Source: Sphingomonas sp. OV641 (GTDB lineage: Bacteria > Pseudomonadota > Alphaproteobacteria > Sphingomonadales > Sphingomonadaceae). Taken from it: a stretch of 64,000 nucleotides of DNA. The translations under genes and the position numbers were made by a program. The stretch covers positions 1 through 64,000 of the forward strand of contig NZ_FNZB01000008.1 of assembly GCF_900109205.1 (NCBI RefSeq), given 5' to 3'. Under the pieces are notes generated by a model. That model made no database searches and was not told the DNA's origin. It saw nothing but the letters and a program-made list of their open reading frames with translations. Position 1 is the first letter of the stretch; each line of letters starts with the position of its first letter. This document shows, in pieces, positions 18,013 to 27,191 of the stretch.

Positions 18013-18030
18013 ACTGACCGAACGGTCAGT
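18013..18030. promoter_or_regulatory. TetR-type operator palindrome
   Basis: The arms ACTGACCG (18013-18020) and CGGTCAGT (18023-18030) are perfect inverted repeats around two bases. The TGACCG/CGGTCA half-sites are typical for TetR-family repressors. The site covers the stop codon of the TetR gene and lies upstream of the DUF1254 gene start at 17945, pointing to control of that gene. Confidence 0.75.
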
Positions 18031-18688
18031 CGGTGCGATCAGCCTCGTGGCGCTGCGGGCGGATGATGGCGTCGGCCGCCTGCGCGGCGATCAGCTCGGC
18101 CTCCGGCGGCGCCAGGCCGAAGGAGCGCAGCGTCATCGCGCACAGCTGCTGAGTCTGCACCAGCGGCGACCAGTCGTCGTGATGCCGCACGGTGGAATAG
18201 AGCAGGATGTGCGCCACCCCCATCACGAAGAGCAGCCCGGCCTGCACCGTGGGCAGCGCCAGCCGCCCGCTACGCAGCCCGGCGGCGAGATCGTGGCGCA
18301 GGCCGTCGTTCAGCGCCTCGCTCGCCGAGCGGCGCGGATCGTTGTGAAGCAGGATCGCGCCCTCCGCCGGCGATTCGACGACGCTCGCGACATAGACGCA
18401 GATCGCGCGCGTCAGGCGCACCGCGGGATCCTCGATGCCGGCGTTGATCGTCGCGATCCGTTCCTCGACGGTGGACCGGATCTCGGTGACGATGGCGGTG
18501 AGCAGCGCATCCTTGTCGTCGAAATGGTTGTAGAAGGTGCCCTTGGCGACGCCGGCCGCAGCGACGATGTCGTCGATCGCCACCGCATCGATCGCCCGTT
18601 CCGCAAACAACCGCCGGCCGGCGGCGAGCAGGGCATTGCGGGTGCGCAGGACGCGGGCTTGGGGGACTGGCGGGGAAGCGATCGTCAC
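18026..18688 (-). CDS. TetR-family transcriptional regulator
   Basis: A 220-residue regulator. The N-terminal helix-turn-helix includes VAIDDIVAAAGVAKGTFYNHFDDK (about 35-58), followed by an unrecognised ligand-binding domain. It is transcribed ahead of the DUF1254 gene, and an operator palindrome overlaps its stop codon. I infer that it represses the DUF1254 gene, and perhaps the convergent catabolic operon, in response to an aromatic or lipid ligand. Confidence 0.9.
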   Translation of the reverse strand: MTIASPPVPQARVLRTRNALLAAGRRLFAERAIDAVAIDDIVAAAGVAKGTFYNHFDDKDALLTAIVTEIRSTVEERIATINAGIEDPAVRLTRAICVYVASVVESPAEGAILLHNDPRRSASEALNDGLRHDLAAGLRSGRLALPTVQAGLLFVMGVAHILLYSTVRHHDDWSPLVQTQQLCAMTLRSFGLAPPEAELIAAQAADAIIRPQRHEADRTD

Positions 18689-18762
18689 CCGGCTGGCATG
18701 CCGCAGGCGGCGGCTGCGTTCCAGTCACTTGTCACCGCCGGGCGGGTGGCCGCCATCGCTCT

Positions 18763-18788
18763 GTTACGTTTCGTTACGCGCCGTCACG
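18763..18788 (+). promoter_or_regulatory. Three hexamer boxes with 10-bp spacing, candidate response-regulator binding site
   Basis: GTTACG at 18763 and 18773 and GTCACG at 18783 repeat exactly every 10 bases. Tandem head-to-tail half-sites one helical turn apart are how OmpR/PhoB-family regulators bind DNA. The site lies about 100 bases before the response-regulator gene and suggests autoregulation. Similar pairs occur at 21,041, 22,880 and 28,545. Confidence 0.6.
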
Positions 18789-18886
18789 CGGCAGCGGCAC
18801 AGCGCCGCGCCGCTTGCGCTACGCACCGCAGGGCGCCGCGCCGCTCGCGGGTCGGCGCGATGATCGCGGGTGGACGGAGCTGAGGG

Positions 18887-19612
18887 ATGAGCGTCGCGGA
18901 CACGATGGTGGCAGTGATCGAGGACGATCCGGGAATCCGTGATCTCGTCACCGACCTGTTGCGCCGCGAAGGGTTCGAGGTGCTCGCCTATGCCGATGCC
19001 GCCTCCTTCTTCCGCTCGGCACCGGTCGAGCGGCTCGATTGCCTGATCCTCGACGTCATGCTGCCCGGGGAGGACGGGCTGTCGATCTGCCGCACGCTGC
19101 GCGCCGCGCGCCCGCGGCTGCCGATCCTGATGGTCAGTGCCAAGGGCGATGACGTCGACCGGATCGTCGGGCTGGAAGTGGGCGCGGACGATTACCTCGC
19201 CAAGCCGTTCAACGCGCGCGAGCTTCTGGCCCGTGTTCGCGCGGCGCTTCGCCGGCTGCGCGCCGGCAGCGAGGCGGCGGCAGGAGAAGAGGCGGCGATC
19301 TACCGCTTCGCCGGCTGGACGCTGTCCGCCGGCAATCGCAGCCTAACCGCGCCGGACGGCGCGCTGGTCAATCTGACCGGCGGCGAATTCGACCTGCTGC
19401 TGGCGCTGGTGTCGCATCCGCAGCGCGTGGTGACGCGCGACCAGTTGCTCGACTGGACGCGCGGCAAGGTGGCGACGCCCTTCGATCGCGCGGTCGACGT
19501 CCAGCTCAGCCGCCTCCGCCGCAAGATCGGCGACGATCCGCGCGAGCCGGCGATGATCCGCACGATCCGCGGCGACGGCTATATGTTCGCGATGCCGGTG
19601 GCGCGATGCTGA
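18887..19612 (+). CDS. OmpR/PhoB-family response regulator
   Basis: A 241-residue regulator. The receiver domain has the acidic pocket EDD (12-14), phospho-acceptor Asp56 in LILDVMLP and the conserved Lys in AKPFNAREL. The winged-helix output domain ends with DDPREPAMIRTIRGDGYMF. Its start follows a 10-bp-phased repeat that it may bind. The kinase gene overlaps its 3' end. The next operons (RcnB-like protein, RND efflux, EF-hand) make metal or envelope stress a plausible signal. It is a close paralogue of the regulator at 29020-29772. Confidence 0.92.
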   Translation: MSVADTMVAVIEDDPGIRDLVTDLLRREGFEVLAYADAASFFRSAPVERLDCLILDVMLPGEDGLSICRTLRAARPRLPILMVSAKGDDVDRIVGLEVGADDYLAKPFNARELLARVRAALRRLRAGSEAAAGEEAAIYRFAGWTLSAGNRSLTAPDGALVNLTGGEFDLLLALVSHPQRVVTRDQLLDWTRGKVATPFDRAVDVQLSRLRRKIGDDPREPAMIRTIRGDGYMFAMPVARC

Positions 19613-21033
19613 AGCCGTCCAGACTGTTCGGCGGGCTGCGCGCGCGGCTGGGCGGGCTGCTGCTGCTCCACACGCTGACGGTGGCGGCGCTGCTGGTGCT
19701 GTTGCTCGTGGGCTTCGGCAAGCCGCGCCAGACCTTCTACCGCCTGCCGGAGGCCGACGAAGTAGCGCTGATCGTGCATGCGATCGAGCGCGCGCCGGCG
19801 GACGTGCGCCCGGCCGTGGTGGCGGCGGTGAGCACCGATTTCCGTCATGTCCGGCTGGTCCGGGCACCGGCGCCCGGCGAACAGCCGAGCGTGGCGCCGG
19901 CGGTTGCCGGTCGATTGGCGGCAAAGCTCGCGATGGCGTGGCAGCGCGAGGCGGCGGCGTCGCCCGACGATCTCGCCGCGGCCTATCGCGCGGTGCTCGG
20001 GGCGCGACCGGTCCACGTCCGGGTCGCCGATCATGAGGAACTGCGCGATTTCGGCGGCGGGCGCGTGCTGTCCGACGTGCCCGTCCGTGTCCTGGTACCC
20101 TTGCCCGACGAGGGGGGGCGCGACGGGGTGGCGGTCGAGATCGTCCGGATTACGCCGCCCGTCGTGACCCGGCTGGTGCGCTTCTTCCCGGCGCTGATCG
20201 GAGTGATCGCGGTATTGCAGGTGGTGGCGATCGTCGTGCTGGCCTGGCAGACCACGCGGCCGGTGTCGCGGCTGCTGGCGGCGGTGCGCAGCGACGGCGC
20301 GGGCAAGCCCGATCCGCAATGGCCGACGGGCGGCCCGCGCGAGATCCAGGAACTGGGCGCGGCGTTCGCCGACCGCAGCCGCCGGCTGAAGCAGCTCGCC
20401 ACGCAGCGCACGCGCATCATGGCGGCGGTGGCGCACGATTTCCGTACCTATCTGACCCGGCTGGAGCTGCGCGCCGATTTCATCGACGAGCCGCGTCAGC
20501 GCGATGCGGCCATGGCCGATCTGAAGGAGATGAGCGTCCTGCTGGACGACACGCTCACCTTCGCGCGCTACGCCGGCGAGACCGACCGCATTCCCGACGA
20601 GGTGATCGACCTCGACACGGAAATCACCGATGCGGTCGAGGTCCGCCGCGGGGTGGGCGAGGTCATCCTGGTCGATCCGCTGCCGCGCCCGGCGCAGGCG
20701 CAGGTCGCGCGCATCTCCTTCCAGCGCATGCTGGCCAACCTGCTCGACAATGCCATTCGCTACGGCGGGCATGCCGGGGTGCGGGTGACGCGGACGGACG
20801 GCTGGCTGATCGTCTATGTCGAGGACGAGGGGCCGGGCGTGCCGGAAGACCAGCTCGCCGGGCTGACCGAACCCTTCCACCGGCTGGAGCAATCGCGCGC
20901 GCGCCAGACCGGCGGGTCGGGGCTGGGGCTGTCGATCGTCGAGGCGCTGCTCGTGCGCCATGGCGGCCGGCTGACGCTCGCCAACCGGCCGGGCGGCGGG
21001 TTTCGCGCCGGGCTGTGGCTGCGCGCCGCCTGA
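19606..21033 (+). CDS. Sensor histidine kinase
   Basis: A 475-residue inner-membrane kinase. It has one membrane segment near residues 17-37, a periplasmic domain of about 150 residues, a second membrane segment near 187-213, a HAMP-like linker and a catalytic core. The H-box is VAHDFRTYLTRL (His near 276), where most EnvZ-like kinases have Leu and Pro instead of Phe and Tyr. The N box NLLDNAIRYGG (about 380) and the G box GGSGLGLSIVEALL (about 435) are intact. It overlaps the response-regulator gene by seven bases. It should phosphorylate that regulator. Confidence 0.9.
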   Translation: MLKPSRLFGGLRARLGGLLLLHTLTVAALLVLLLVGFGKPRQTFYRLPEADEVALIVHAIERAPADVRPAVVAAVSTDFRHVRLVRAPAPGEQPSVAPAVAGRLAAKLAMAWQREAAASPDDLAAAYRAVLGARPVHVRVADHEELRDFGGGRVLSDVPVRVLVPLPDEGGRDGVAVEIVRITPPVVTRLVRFFPALIGVIAVLQVVAIVVLAWQTTRPVSRLLAAVRSDGAGKPDPQWPTGGPREIQELGAAFADRSRRLKQLATQRTRIMAAVAHDFRTYLTRLELRADFIDEPRQRDAAMADLKEMSVLLDDTLTFARYAGETDRIPDEVIDLDTEITDAVEVRRGVGEVILVDPLPRPAQAQVARISFQRMLANLLDNAIRYGGHAGVRVTRTDGWLIVYVEDEGPGVPEDQLAGLTEPFHRLEQSRARQTGGSGLGLSIVEALLVRHGGRLTLANRPGGGFRAGLWLRAA

Positions 21034-21040
21034 GGCGATT

Positions 21041-21056
21041 GTTACAATGATTTACG
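21041..21056 (+). promoter_or_regulatory. Phased hexamer pair upstream of the RcnB-like gene
   Basis: GTTACA (21041-21046) and TTTACG (21051-21056) are spaced 10 bases start to start, like the boxes before the response-regulator gene. It lies 68 bases before the ATG of the RcnB-like gene. Confidence 0.45.
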
Positions 21057-21123
21057 CGGCGCTCGTCGTCGTGTTGCGCAGCCCGGCGAAACCTCCAGTC
21101 CTCGAAGAACTGGAGCGACCATC

Positions 21124-21600
21124 ATGCGTATCAATCACGGCATCTCGATCGTCGGCGCCCTCGCGCTCACCGCCTGCACCGTCTCGCTCGGCGCCATGCC
21201 TGCCGCCGCGCAGGATCGCCACGGCCATGCCGTCCGCCGGACGACGATCGTCGGCCCTGAAGGCGGTCGGATCACGACGCGCGGCGCCGTCCGCTGGGAT
21301 CGCGACAACCCCAATTGGTGGCACGGCCATCCGGGCTTTGCCGGCTACCACGGCCCGCGGCCGGGTTATTACTACGCGCCGCATCATGGCTATTATGCGG
21401 TGCCGCGCCCTTATTGGGGGCGCACCTGGGTGGTCGGCGCGACGGTGCCCGCCAGTATGCGCGTCTATGTCGTCAGCAATCCGGCCTTCTACGGCCTGAC
21501 GGTGGCGCCGGCCGGCTATCGCTGGATCTACGTCAACAACAACATCACGCTGATCAACCGCAGCGGCGTGATCGTCCGCAGCGTGCCGCGCGTCTGGTGA
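21124..21600 (+). CDS. RcnB-like secreted protein
   Basis: A 158-residue exported protein. The signal peptide ends at AMPAAAQ, about residue 29. The mature part has a WWHGHPGFAGYHGPRPGYYY stretch rich in His, Tyr and Gly, then a folded tail with YRWIYVNNNITLI, a pattern of RcnB-type periplasmic proteins. RcnB of E. coli affects nickel and cobalt homeostasis; here the metal is unknown. It follows the two-component genes and a candidate regulator box. Confidence 0.65.
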   Translation: MRINHGISIVGALALTACTVSLGAMPAAAQDRHGHAVRRTTIVGPEGGRITTRGAVRWDRDNPNWWHGHPGFAGYHGPRPGYYYAPHHGYYAVPRPYWGRTWVVGATVPASMRVYVVSNPAFYGLTVAPAGYRWIYVNNNITLINRSGVIVRSVPRVW

Positions 21601-21643
21601 TCGCGCCGCCGCCGTTCCCCCGCACAGACCAGGACGACCCACA

Positions 21644-22450
21644 ATGAAGCTCTACAAGATTGCCTCGCTGGCCGGCGCCATCGCCATGACCGGCATGTCG
21701 GTGGCGAGCGTCGCGGCGGCGCCCCCGCTGACGCTGCAGCCGATCAGCATCGGCGCGGAGACTGCGCGGTTCGACCGCGGCGTCGCCACCGTCAGCCTGA
21801 CGACCCTGGCCGGGGCGGTCGAGGTGCGGCCGTTGCCCTTGCGCGACGATCGCACGCTCGCCTTTTCCGTCGCGGTGTACAATCGCAGCGGGCGGGCGGC
21901 GAACTTCGGCACGGAGAATGTGACCGCCAGCTTCGATCGCGTGCCGCTGCGCGTGCTCACCCATGACGACCTGGCCGATGCCGCCACGCACAAGGCACGC
22001 GACCGTCAGGTCGGCGCGCTGGCGCTGGCCGGCGTGCTGGCGGGCGTGGCTTCCACCGCCTCCACCACGCGTTACGGCTATCGCGTCGTGCATACCCCGC
22101 GCGCCACCTATGCGCGGGCGATCTCGTGGCAGGACAACAGCATCGGCGCGGCGGGGGCGGTCGCGGCAGTCGGCGCGGGGGCGATGGCAGCGCGCAGCAT
22201 CGGCGAGCGGCTGGACTATACGCTCGACCGGATCGACGGCGAGACGCTGCAGACCACCACCGTCGATCCCGACGCCAGCCTCGGCGGGGTCGTCACGGTC
22301 GCGCTGTACGACGATCTGCGCAAGCGCCCGGGCGTCGTCCACATGACGGTGCGCTGGAACGGCGAACATTATCCCTTCGCCTTCCGCCTCGCGCCGCCCG
22401 GCGCCCCGGCGCAGGAGATGCCGGCGACCCAGCCCGGCGACGGCTTCTAG
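21644..22450 (+). CDS. Secreted protein of unknown function
   Basis: A 268-residue protein with a signal peptide (MKLYKIASLAGAIAMTGMS to about residue 26). An immunoglobulin-like stretch, FSVAVYNRSGRAANFGTENV, is followed by a Gly/Ala-rich segment near 120-135 and another near 167-182 that may be membrane-inserted or flexible. No family is recognised. It lies 43 bases after the RcnB-like gene in the same direction and is probably co-transcribed with it. Confidence 0.55.
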   Translation: MKLYKIASLAGAIAMTGMSVASVAAAPPLTLQPISIGAETARFDRGVATVSLTTLAGAVEVRPLPLRDDRTLAFSVAVYNRSGRAANFGTENVTASFDRVPLRVLTHDDLADAATHKARDRQVGALALAGVLAGVASTASTTRYGYRVVHTPRATYARAISWQDNSIGAAGAVAAVGAGAMAARSIGERLDYTLDRIDGETLQTTTVDPDASLGGVVTVALYDDLRKRPGVVHMTVRWNGEHYPFAFRLAPPGAPAQEMPATQPGDGF

Positions 22451-22483
22451 CCCACGCACTGCCCACCCCCGGTTTCTCGCGAG

Positions 22484-22509
22484 CCGCCGCTTCCTTGTCG
22501 AAGCGGCGG
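22484..22509 (+). terminator. Hairpin between convergent genes, weak terminator
   Basis: CCGCCGCTTC (22484-22493) pairs perfectly with GAAGCGGCGG (22500-22509) around a 6-base loop. Only two T residues follow, so termination would be weak or factor-assisted. It lies between the secreted-protein gene and the convergent small gene. Confidence 0.5.
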
Positions 22510-22529
22510 TTCGTTCGCGTCGGTCCAAT

Positions 22530-22745
22530 TCAGGCCGTGACCTCGGCGCGCACGGGCTGCGCGGCGCTGCGGCAGCCTCGTCCCGCCGGGCCGGCCATGC
22601 CGGTCAGCAATTGCAGGGCAAGGCGGGCGTGCAGGCGGGCGAGGGCGGCGTGGCACGCCTCGGCGCGCGGCACCAGCGCGCCGATCGCCATGCGGGTTTC
22701 CTGCTCGGCGCGGCGAAGGTGATAGGACAAATCGTTGTGCGGCAT
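22530..22745 (-). CDS. Small helical protein of 71 residues
   Basis: From the ATG at 22745 the frame gives a compact helical protein: MPHNDLSYHLRRAEQE at the start, then RAEACHAALARLHARLALQLL. The pattern is coherent amphipathic helix rather than antisense noise. A longer reading from 23171 would run into the promoter of the divergent RND operon. No family or function is recognised. Confidence 0.5.
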   Translation of the reverse strand: MPHNDLSYHLRRAEQETRMAIGALVPRAEACHAALARLHARLALQLLTGMAGPAGRGCRSAAQPVRAEVTA

Positions 22746-22879
22746 GATCGGTGACGGAGCCTTGCTGACTGCCGGCAACGGCGCCGACCCGTCCGCTCTA
22801 TCCACCCCGTCCCGCGCGGTGATGATGGCCGTGAAACAGTTCGTGTCGCGCATGTATCGCCCGTGCCGCGCAACGGATG

Positions 22880-22897
22880 GCTGACACAAAGTGACAC
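22880..22897 (-). promoter_or_regulatory. Phased repeat upstream of the RND efflux operon
   Basis: TGACAC occurs at 22882 and 22892, exactly 10 bases apart. On the minus strand this gives GTCACT and GTCAGC with the spacing of the boxes at 18,763 and 28,545. It lies about 100 bases before the RND adaptor start, in the divergent region. Confidence 0.45.
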
Positions 22898-22992
22898 GGA
22901 GTGTTGCGAAGCCCGCACACCCGCGCGGGGTGCGGCCTCTACATCGTCCCCCTCGCGGGCGCCTTGCGTGCGCCCCCTTCAGGGAGTCCGCC

Positions 22993-24111
22993 ATGCCGTC
23001 CGATCCGCGCGCCGGCGCGCAGCAGCCCGCTTGTCGTGCTTGGCAAGGCGGCGCGGCCGCGATGCTGGCGCTCGCCCTTGCCGCCTGTGGCGAGCCGGAG
23101 CCGACTCCCGTCGAGGTCCGCCCGGTGGCGGCGATGACGGTGCAGACGGGGCAGCGCGAGGCCGAACTCACCTATCCCGGAGAGCTGCGGTCGGGCTATG
23201 AAAGCGCGCTGAGCTTTCAGGTGGCGGGGCGGATCGTCGAACGTGCGGTCAGCACGGGCGACACGGTGAAGCGCGGGCACTTGCTCTACCGCATCGACGC
23301 GCTCGACTATCAGCGCAATCTCGACAGCAGCACCGCGCAGCGCCAGGCGGCGGCAAGCGCGGCGCAGACTCAGAACGCCAATCTCGCGCGCAATCGCGCG
23401 CTGCTGGCCGAAGGGTTCATCTCGCAGGCGGAATTCGATCAGCAGCGCGCCTCGACCGACCAGGCGCGCTCGCAGGTGCAGGTCGCCGATGCGCAACGCG
23501 CAACCGCCGCCACGCAGCTCGGCCGCACCACGCTGACCGCGCCGCGTGGCGGCGTCATCACCCAGACGACCGGCGAGGTGGGGCAGGTGGTCAGCGCCGG
23601 GCAGAGCGTGCTGACGCTGGCCGATCCGTCCAGGCCCGAGGTGTCGATCGCGGTGGCGGAAGGCGACGTCGCCACGCTGTCGCGCACGCAGGAGATCTAC
23701 GTAACGATGTGGTCGCGGCCCGACAAACGCTATGCGGCGCGGGTCCGCAGCGTGGCGGGCGCCGCCGATCCCGCGACGCGCACCTTTGCCGTGCGGCTGG
23801 CGGTCAGCGCGCCGCCCGGCGAGCTGCGCTTCGGCGAAACCGCGCAGGTGCATGTCACGCGCGACGTCCCCGCGACCGACGCGCTCACCGTGCCGCTGAC
23901 GGCGGTGCGCGGCGAGGGCAAGGGAACCATGGTGTGGGTGATCGACCGCGCCAGCATGACCGCGCGCAAGCGCCCGGTGCGGATCGTCTCGGCGAGCGGC
24001 AACCAGCTGCTCGTGCGCGGCCTCAGGCCCGGCGAGACGATCGTGACGGCCGGCGTCCACCTGCTGCGCGAGGGCGAGAAGGTGCGGATTGCCGAGGTGC
24101 CCAAGGCATGA
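22993..24111 (+). CDS. RND efflux periplasmic adaptor lipoprotein (MFP)
   Basis: A 372-residue membrane-fusion protein. The lipobox LAAC (mature Cys near 34) anchors it in the inner membrane. The lipoyl-like halves (VAGRIVERAVSTGD and TLTAPRGGVITQ) flank an alpha-helical hairpin of about 80 residues, followed by beta-barrel and membrane-proximal domains. The ATG at 22993 has AGGGAG upstream; an earlier in-frame start would lie in the promoter. It overlaps the pump gene by four bases. It links pump and outer-membrane channel. Confidence 0.92.
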   Translation: MPSDPRAGAQQPACRAWQGGAAAMLALALAACGEPEPTPVEVRPVAAMTVQTGQREAELTYPGELRSGYESALSFQVAGRIVERAVSTGDTVKRGHLLYRIDALDYQRNLDSSTAQRQAAASAAQTQNANLARNRALLAEGFISQAEFDQQRASTDQARSQVQVADAQRATAATQLGRTTLTAPRGGVITQTTGEVGQVVSAGQSVLTLADPSRPEVSIAVAEGDVATLSRTQEIYVTMWSRPDKRYAARVRSVAGAADPATRTFAVRLAVSAPPGELRFGETAQVHVTRDVPATDALTVPLTAVRGEGKGTMVWVIDRASMTARKRPVRIVSASGNQLLVRGLRPGETIVTAGVHLLREGEKVRIAEVPKA

Positions 24112-27100
24112 AATTGCCCAACCTGTCCGAATGGGCGCTGCGCCACCAGCAGTTCGTCGGCTTCCTGATCGCGGTCGCGGTGGTGATGGGGGCGATGTCG
24201 TACCTCAACCTGGGCCGCAAGGAAGATCCCGAGTTCGCGGTCAAGTCGATGCTGATCAGCGTCGGCTGGCCCGGCGCCTCGGCGCAGGAAGTGGCCGAAC
24301 AGGTGGTGAAGCCGATCGAACAGGCGCTGACCACCAACATTCCCGACATCGACTATATCCGCAGCAAGGCGCGCCCGGGCCAGGCGACGTTGAACATCAC
24401 CTTGCTGCCGACCACGCCGGCGGGCAGCATCCCCGACCTGTGGTACACCGTGCGCAAGACGGTGGCGGATCATCGCGGCGACCTGCCCGACGATGTGGTC
24501 GGGCCGCAGTTCAACGATGAGTTCGGCACCACCTTCGGCAACATCTATGCGGTCACCGGCGACGGCTTCGCCTATCCGACGCTGCGCCGCTACGCCGAGG
24601 AACTGCGTGATCGCGTGATGCGGCAGCCCGACGTCGGCAAGGTCGACCTGCTCGGCGAGCAGGACGAGGCGGTCTATGTCACCTACGACAGCGCGCGGCT
24701 GGCGATGCTGGGGGTGTCGAGCCAGCAGATCGTCGAGGCGCTGCGCGGCACCAATGCGGTCAACCCCTCGGGCGTGCTCGAACTCGGGGCGGAGCGCGTG
24801 CGCCTGACCGTAAAGGGCGATTTCGACGCGCTGGCCGACATCGCCGCCACGCCGATCGCCGCCAACGGCAAGACGTTCCGCCTCGACGCCGTGGCGCGGG
24901 TGACGCGCGAGCCGGTCAATCCCGCAACGTTCCAGATGCGCTTCGGCGGCAAGGATGCGGTGGGTGTCGCCATCGCGCTGGCGTCGACCGGCGACGTCGA
25001 CCGGATGGGCGAGGATCTGACGCGGATCGTCGGCGACTATGCCCGGACGCTGCCGGCGGGCGTGAAGATCCACACCGTGTCGGATCAGACGCATGTGGTG
25101 GCGGATTCGGTCGGCGAGTTCACCCGCTCGCTGATCGAGGCGATCGTGATCGTGCTGGCGGTGAACTTCCTCTCGCTCGGCTGGCGGCCGGGGATCGTGG
25201 TGGCGTTGTGCATTCCGCTGGTGCTGGCGATCACCTTCGTCGGCATGGAATATCAGGGAATCGATCTGCAGCGCATTTCGCTGGGCGCGCTGATCGTCGC
25301 GCTGGGGCTGCTGGTGGACGATGCGATTATCGTGGTCGAATCGATCAGCAGCCATCTGGAGGCGGGCTGGACGCGCGCGCGGGCGGCGGTGAGCGCCTTT
25401 CGCGTGACCGCGATCCCGATGCTGATCGGCACGATCATCACGATCGTCGGCTTCCTGCCGCTCGCGATCTCCAAGGCGACGGCGAGCGAATATGTGAAAT
25501 CGCTGTTCCAGGTGGTGGCGCTGTCGCTGGCGATCTCGTGGATCGTGGCGGTGATCTTCACGCCGTTCCTCGCCTATCATCTCCTGCCGCAGAAGCCCGA
25601 CGCGCGCGACGATGCCGGCGAGCCGGAGGAGCAATATGGCGGGCGCTTCTACGACCGGCTGCGCGGCGCGATCGACTGGTGCCTCGACCGGCGCGTGCTG
25701 GTGGTGGGGGTGAGCGCGGCCCTGTTCGTGGGATCGGTGCTGCTGTTCCGCGTGGCGGTGCCGCAGCAATTCTTTCCCGCCTCCGAACGACCCGAACTGG
25801 TGGTCGACCTCAACCTCAACGAGAATGCGAGCTTCGAGCAGACCAAGGCGGTGGCGCAGCGGATGGAGCGGCTGCTGGCGGGCGACGAGCGGATCGTTTC
25901 CGTCACCAGCTATGTCGGGGGCGGCTCGCCGCGCTTCTACCTGCCGCTGAACGTGCAGACGCCGGACATCGCGCTGGCCGAGCTGGTCGTCGTCACCCGC
26001 GACGAGGAAGCGCGCGAGGAGGTGTTCGCCAGGCTCCAGCAATTGTTCGCCAGCTCCTTTCCCGAAGCGCGCGGGCGCGTGAGCCGGCTGGAGAACGGCC
26101 CGTCGGTGGGTCAGCCGATCCAGTATCGCGTCGCCGCCCGCGACCTCGCCACCGCGGCGCCGCTCGCGGAGAAGGTCGCGGCATTGCTGCTCGCCGATCC
26201 CAATGCGCGCAGCGTGACCGACGATCTGGGCGAGCCGCTGAAGACGATGCGGATCGAGCTGGATCAGGACAAGGTCCGCGCGCTGGGGCTGTCGACCGAG
26301 ACGGTGGCGCAGTCGCTGCAGGCGGCGATCGGCGGCGCGGTGGCGACCACCTTCCGCGACGGCGACCGGTCGCTCGACGTGACGATGCGGCTCGCGCGCG
26401 CCGAGCGCACCGATCTCAGCCGCGTGTACAATCTGCCGATCGCCACGGCCGAGGGCGCGGTGCCGCTGTCGCAGATCGGGCGCATCCGCCCCAACGCCGA
26501 GCCGTCGATCCTCTACTGGCGCGGCGGCCAGCCGACGATCACCGTTTCCGCCGATGCCGAGGGAGTCGAGCCGACCGAGGTGATGAAGCGGCTGGCGCCC
26601 AAGCTCGACGACCTGCGCGCGACCTTGCCCGACGGCGCCTCGATCGTCGTCGGCGGGACGCAGGAGCAGAGCGCGATCTCGCGGCAGGCGACGCTGGCGG
26701 CGGTGCCGATGTCGATCTTCATCATCGTGCTGCTGCTGATGGTCCAGTTGCAGGACGTGCGCCGCATGCTGGTGGTGCTGGCCACCGGCCCGCTGGCGCT
26801 GATCGGCGTGGCGCTGATCATGGCGGCGTTCCAGATCCCGTTCGGCTTCGTCGCGATGCTCGGCGGCCTGTCGCTGTTCGGCATGGTACTGCGCAATTCG
26901 GTGATCCTGATCGCGCAGATCGACGTGCTGTCGGCGCATGCCGGCTCGCTGCGCGAGGCGGTGCGCGAGGCGGCGGTGCATCGCTTCCGCCCGATCATCC
27001 TGACCGCGCTCGCGGCGATCCTGGCGATGATCCCGCTGACCCGGTCGACCTTCTGGGGGCCGATGGCGGTGGCGATCATGGGCGGGCTGATCGTCGCGAC

Positions 27101-27191
27101 GCTGCTCACCATCTTCTTCCTGCCCGCCTTGTACGAACTGGTCTTCGATCGCCGCGGGCATGGCCGGACCCAGGCGGAGGCCCAATCATGA
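24108..27191 (+). CDS. RND-family efflux pump permease
   Basis: A 1,027-residue RND transporter, full length for the family, with twelve expected membrane helices and two large periplasmic loops. TM1 includes FVGFLIAVAVVMGAMSYLNLG. TM4 carries LIVALGLLVDDAIIVVE, with the Asp pair needed for proton relay. The N-terminal GRKEDPEFAVKSMLI motif is typical of the HAE-type group with low substrate prediction. It should export hydrophobic or amphiphilic compounds using the proton gradient. The genes overlap by four bases on both sides. Confidence 0.94.
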   Translation: MKLPNLSEWALRHQQFVGFLIAVAVVMGAMSYLNLGRKEDPEFAVKSMLISVGWPGASAQEVAEQVVKPIEQALTTNIPDIDYIRSKARPGQATLNITLLPTTPAGSIPDLWYTVRKTVADHRGDLPDDVVGPQFNDEFGTTFGNIYAVTGDGFAYPTLRRYAEELRDRVMRQPDVGKVDLLGEQDEAVYVTYDSARLAMLGVSSQQIVEALRGTNAVNPSGVLELGAERVRLTVKGDFDALADIAATPIAANGKTFRLDAVARVTREPVNPATFQMRFGGKDAVGVAIALASTGDVDRMGEDLTRIVGDYARTLPAGVKIHTVSDQTHVVADSVGEFTRSLIEAIVIVLAVNFLSLGWRPGIVVALCIPLVLAITFVGMEYQGIDLQRISLGALIVALGLLVDDAIIVVESISSHLEAGWTRARAAVSAFRVTAIPMLIGTIITIVGFLPLAISKATASEYVKSLFQVVALSLAISWIVAVIFTPFLAYHLLPQKPDARDDAGEPEEQYGGRFYDRLRGAIDWCLDRRVLVVGVSAALFVGSVLLFRVAVPQQFFPASERPELVVDLNLNENASFEQTKAVAQRMERLLAGDERIVSVTSYVGGGSPRFYLPLNVQTPDIALAELVVVTRDEEAREEVFARLQQLFASSFPEARGRVSRLENGPSVGQPIQYRVAARDLATAAPLAEKVAALLLADPNARSVTDDLGEPLKTMRIELDQDKVRALGLSTETVAQSLQAAIGGAVATTFRDGDRSLDVTMRLARAERTDLSRVYNLPIATAEGAVPLSQIGRIRPNAEPSILYWRGGQPTITVSADAEGVEPTEVMKRLAPKLDDLRATLPDGASIVVGGTQEQSAISRQATLAAVPMSIFIIVLLLMVQLQDVRRMLVVLATGPLALIGVALIMAAFQIPFGFVAMLGGLSLFGMVLRNSVILIAQIDVLSAHAGSLREAVREAAVHRFRPIILTALAAILAMIPLTRSTFWGPMAVAIMGGLIVATLLTIFFLPALYELVFDRRGHGRTQAEAQS

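Noticed and set aside
22891..22992. Earlier in-frame start for the RND adaptor
   Set aside because: It would put extra Arg-rich residues in front of the lipoprotein signal and overlap the regulator box, and ATG 22993 has a ribosome-binding site.
23730..27185. A 1,151-residue open frame on the minus strand opposite the RND operon
   Set aside because: Composition is Arg/His-rich antisense of a high-GC gene and no domain is visible. The plus strand holds clear RND genes.
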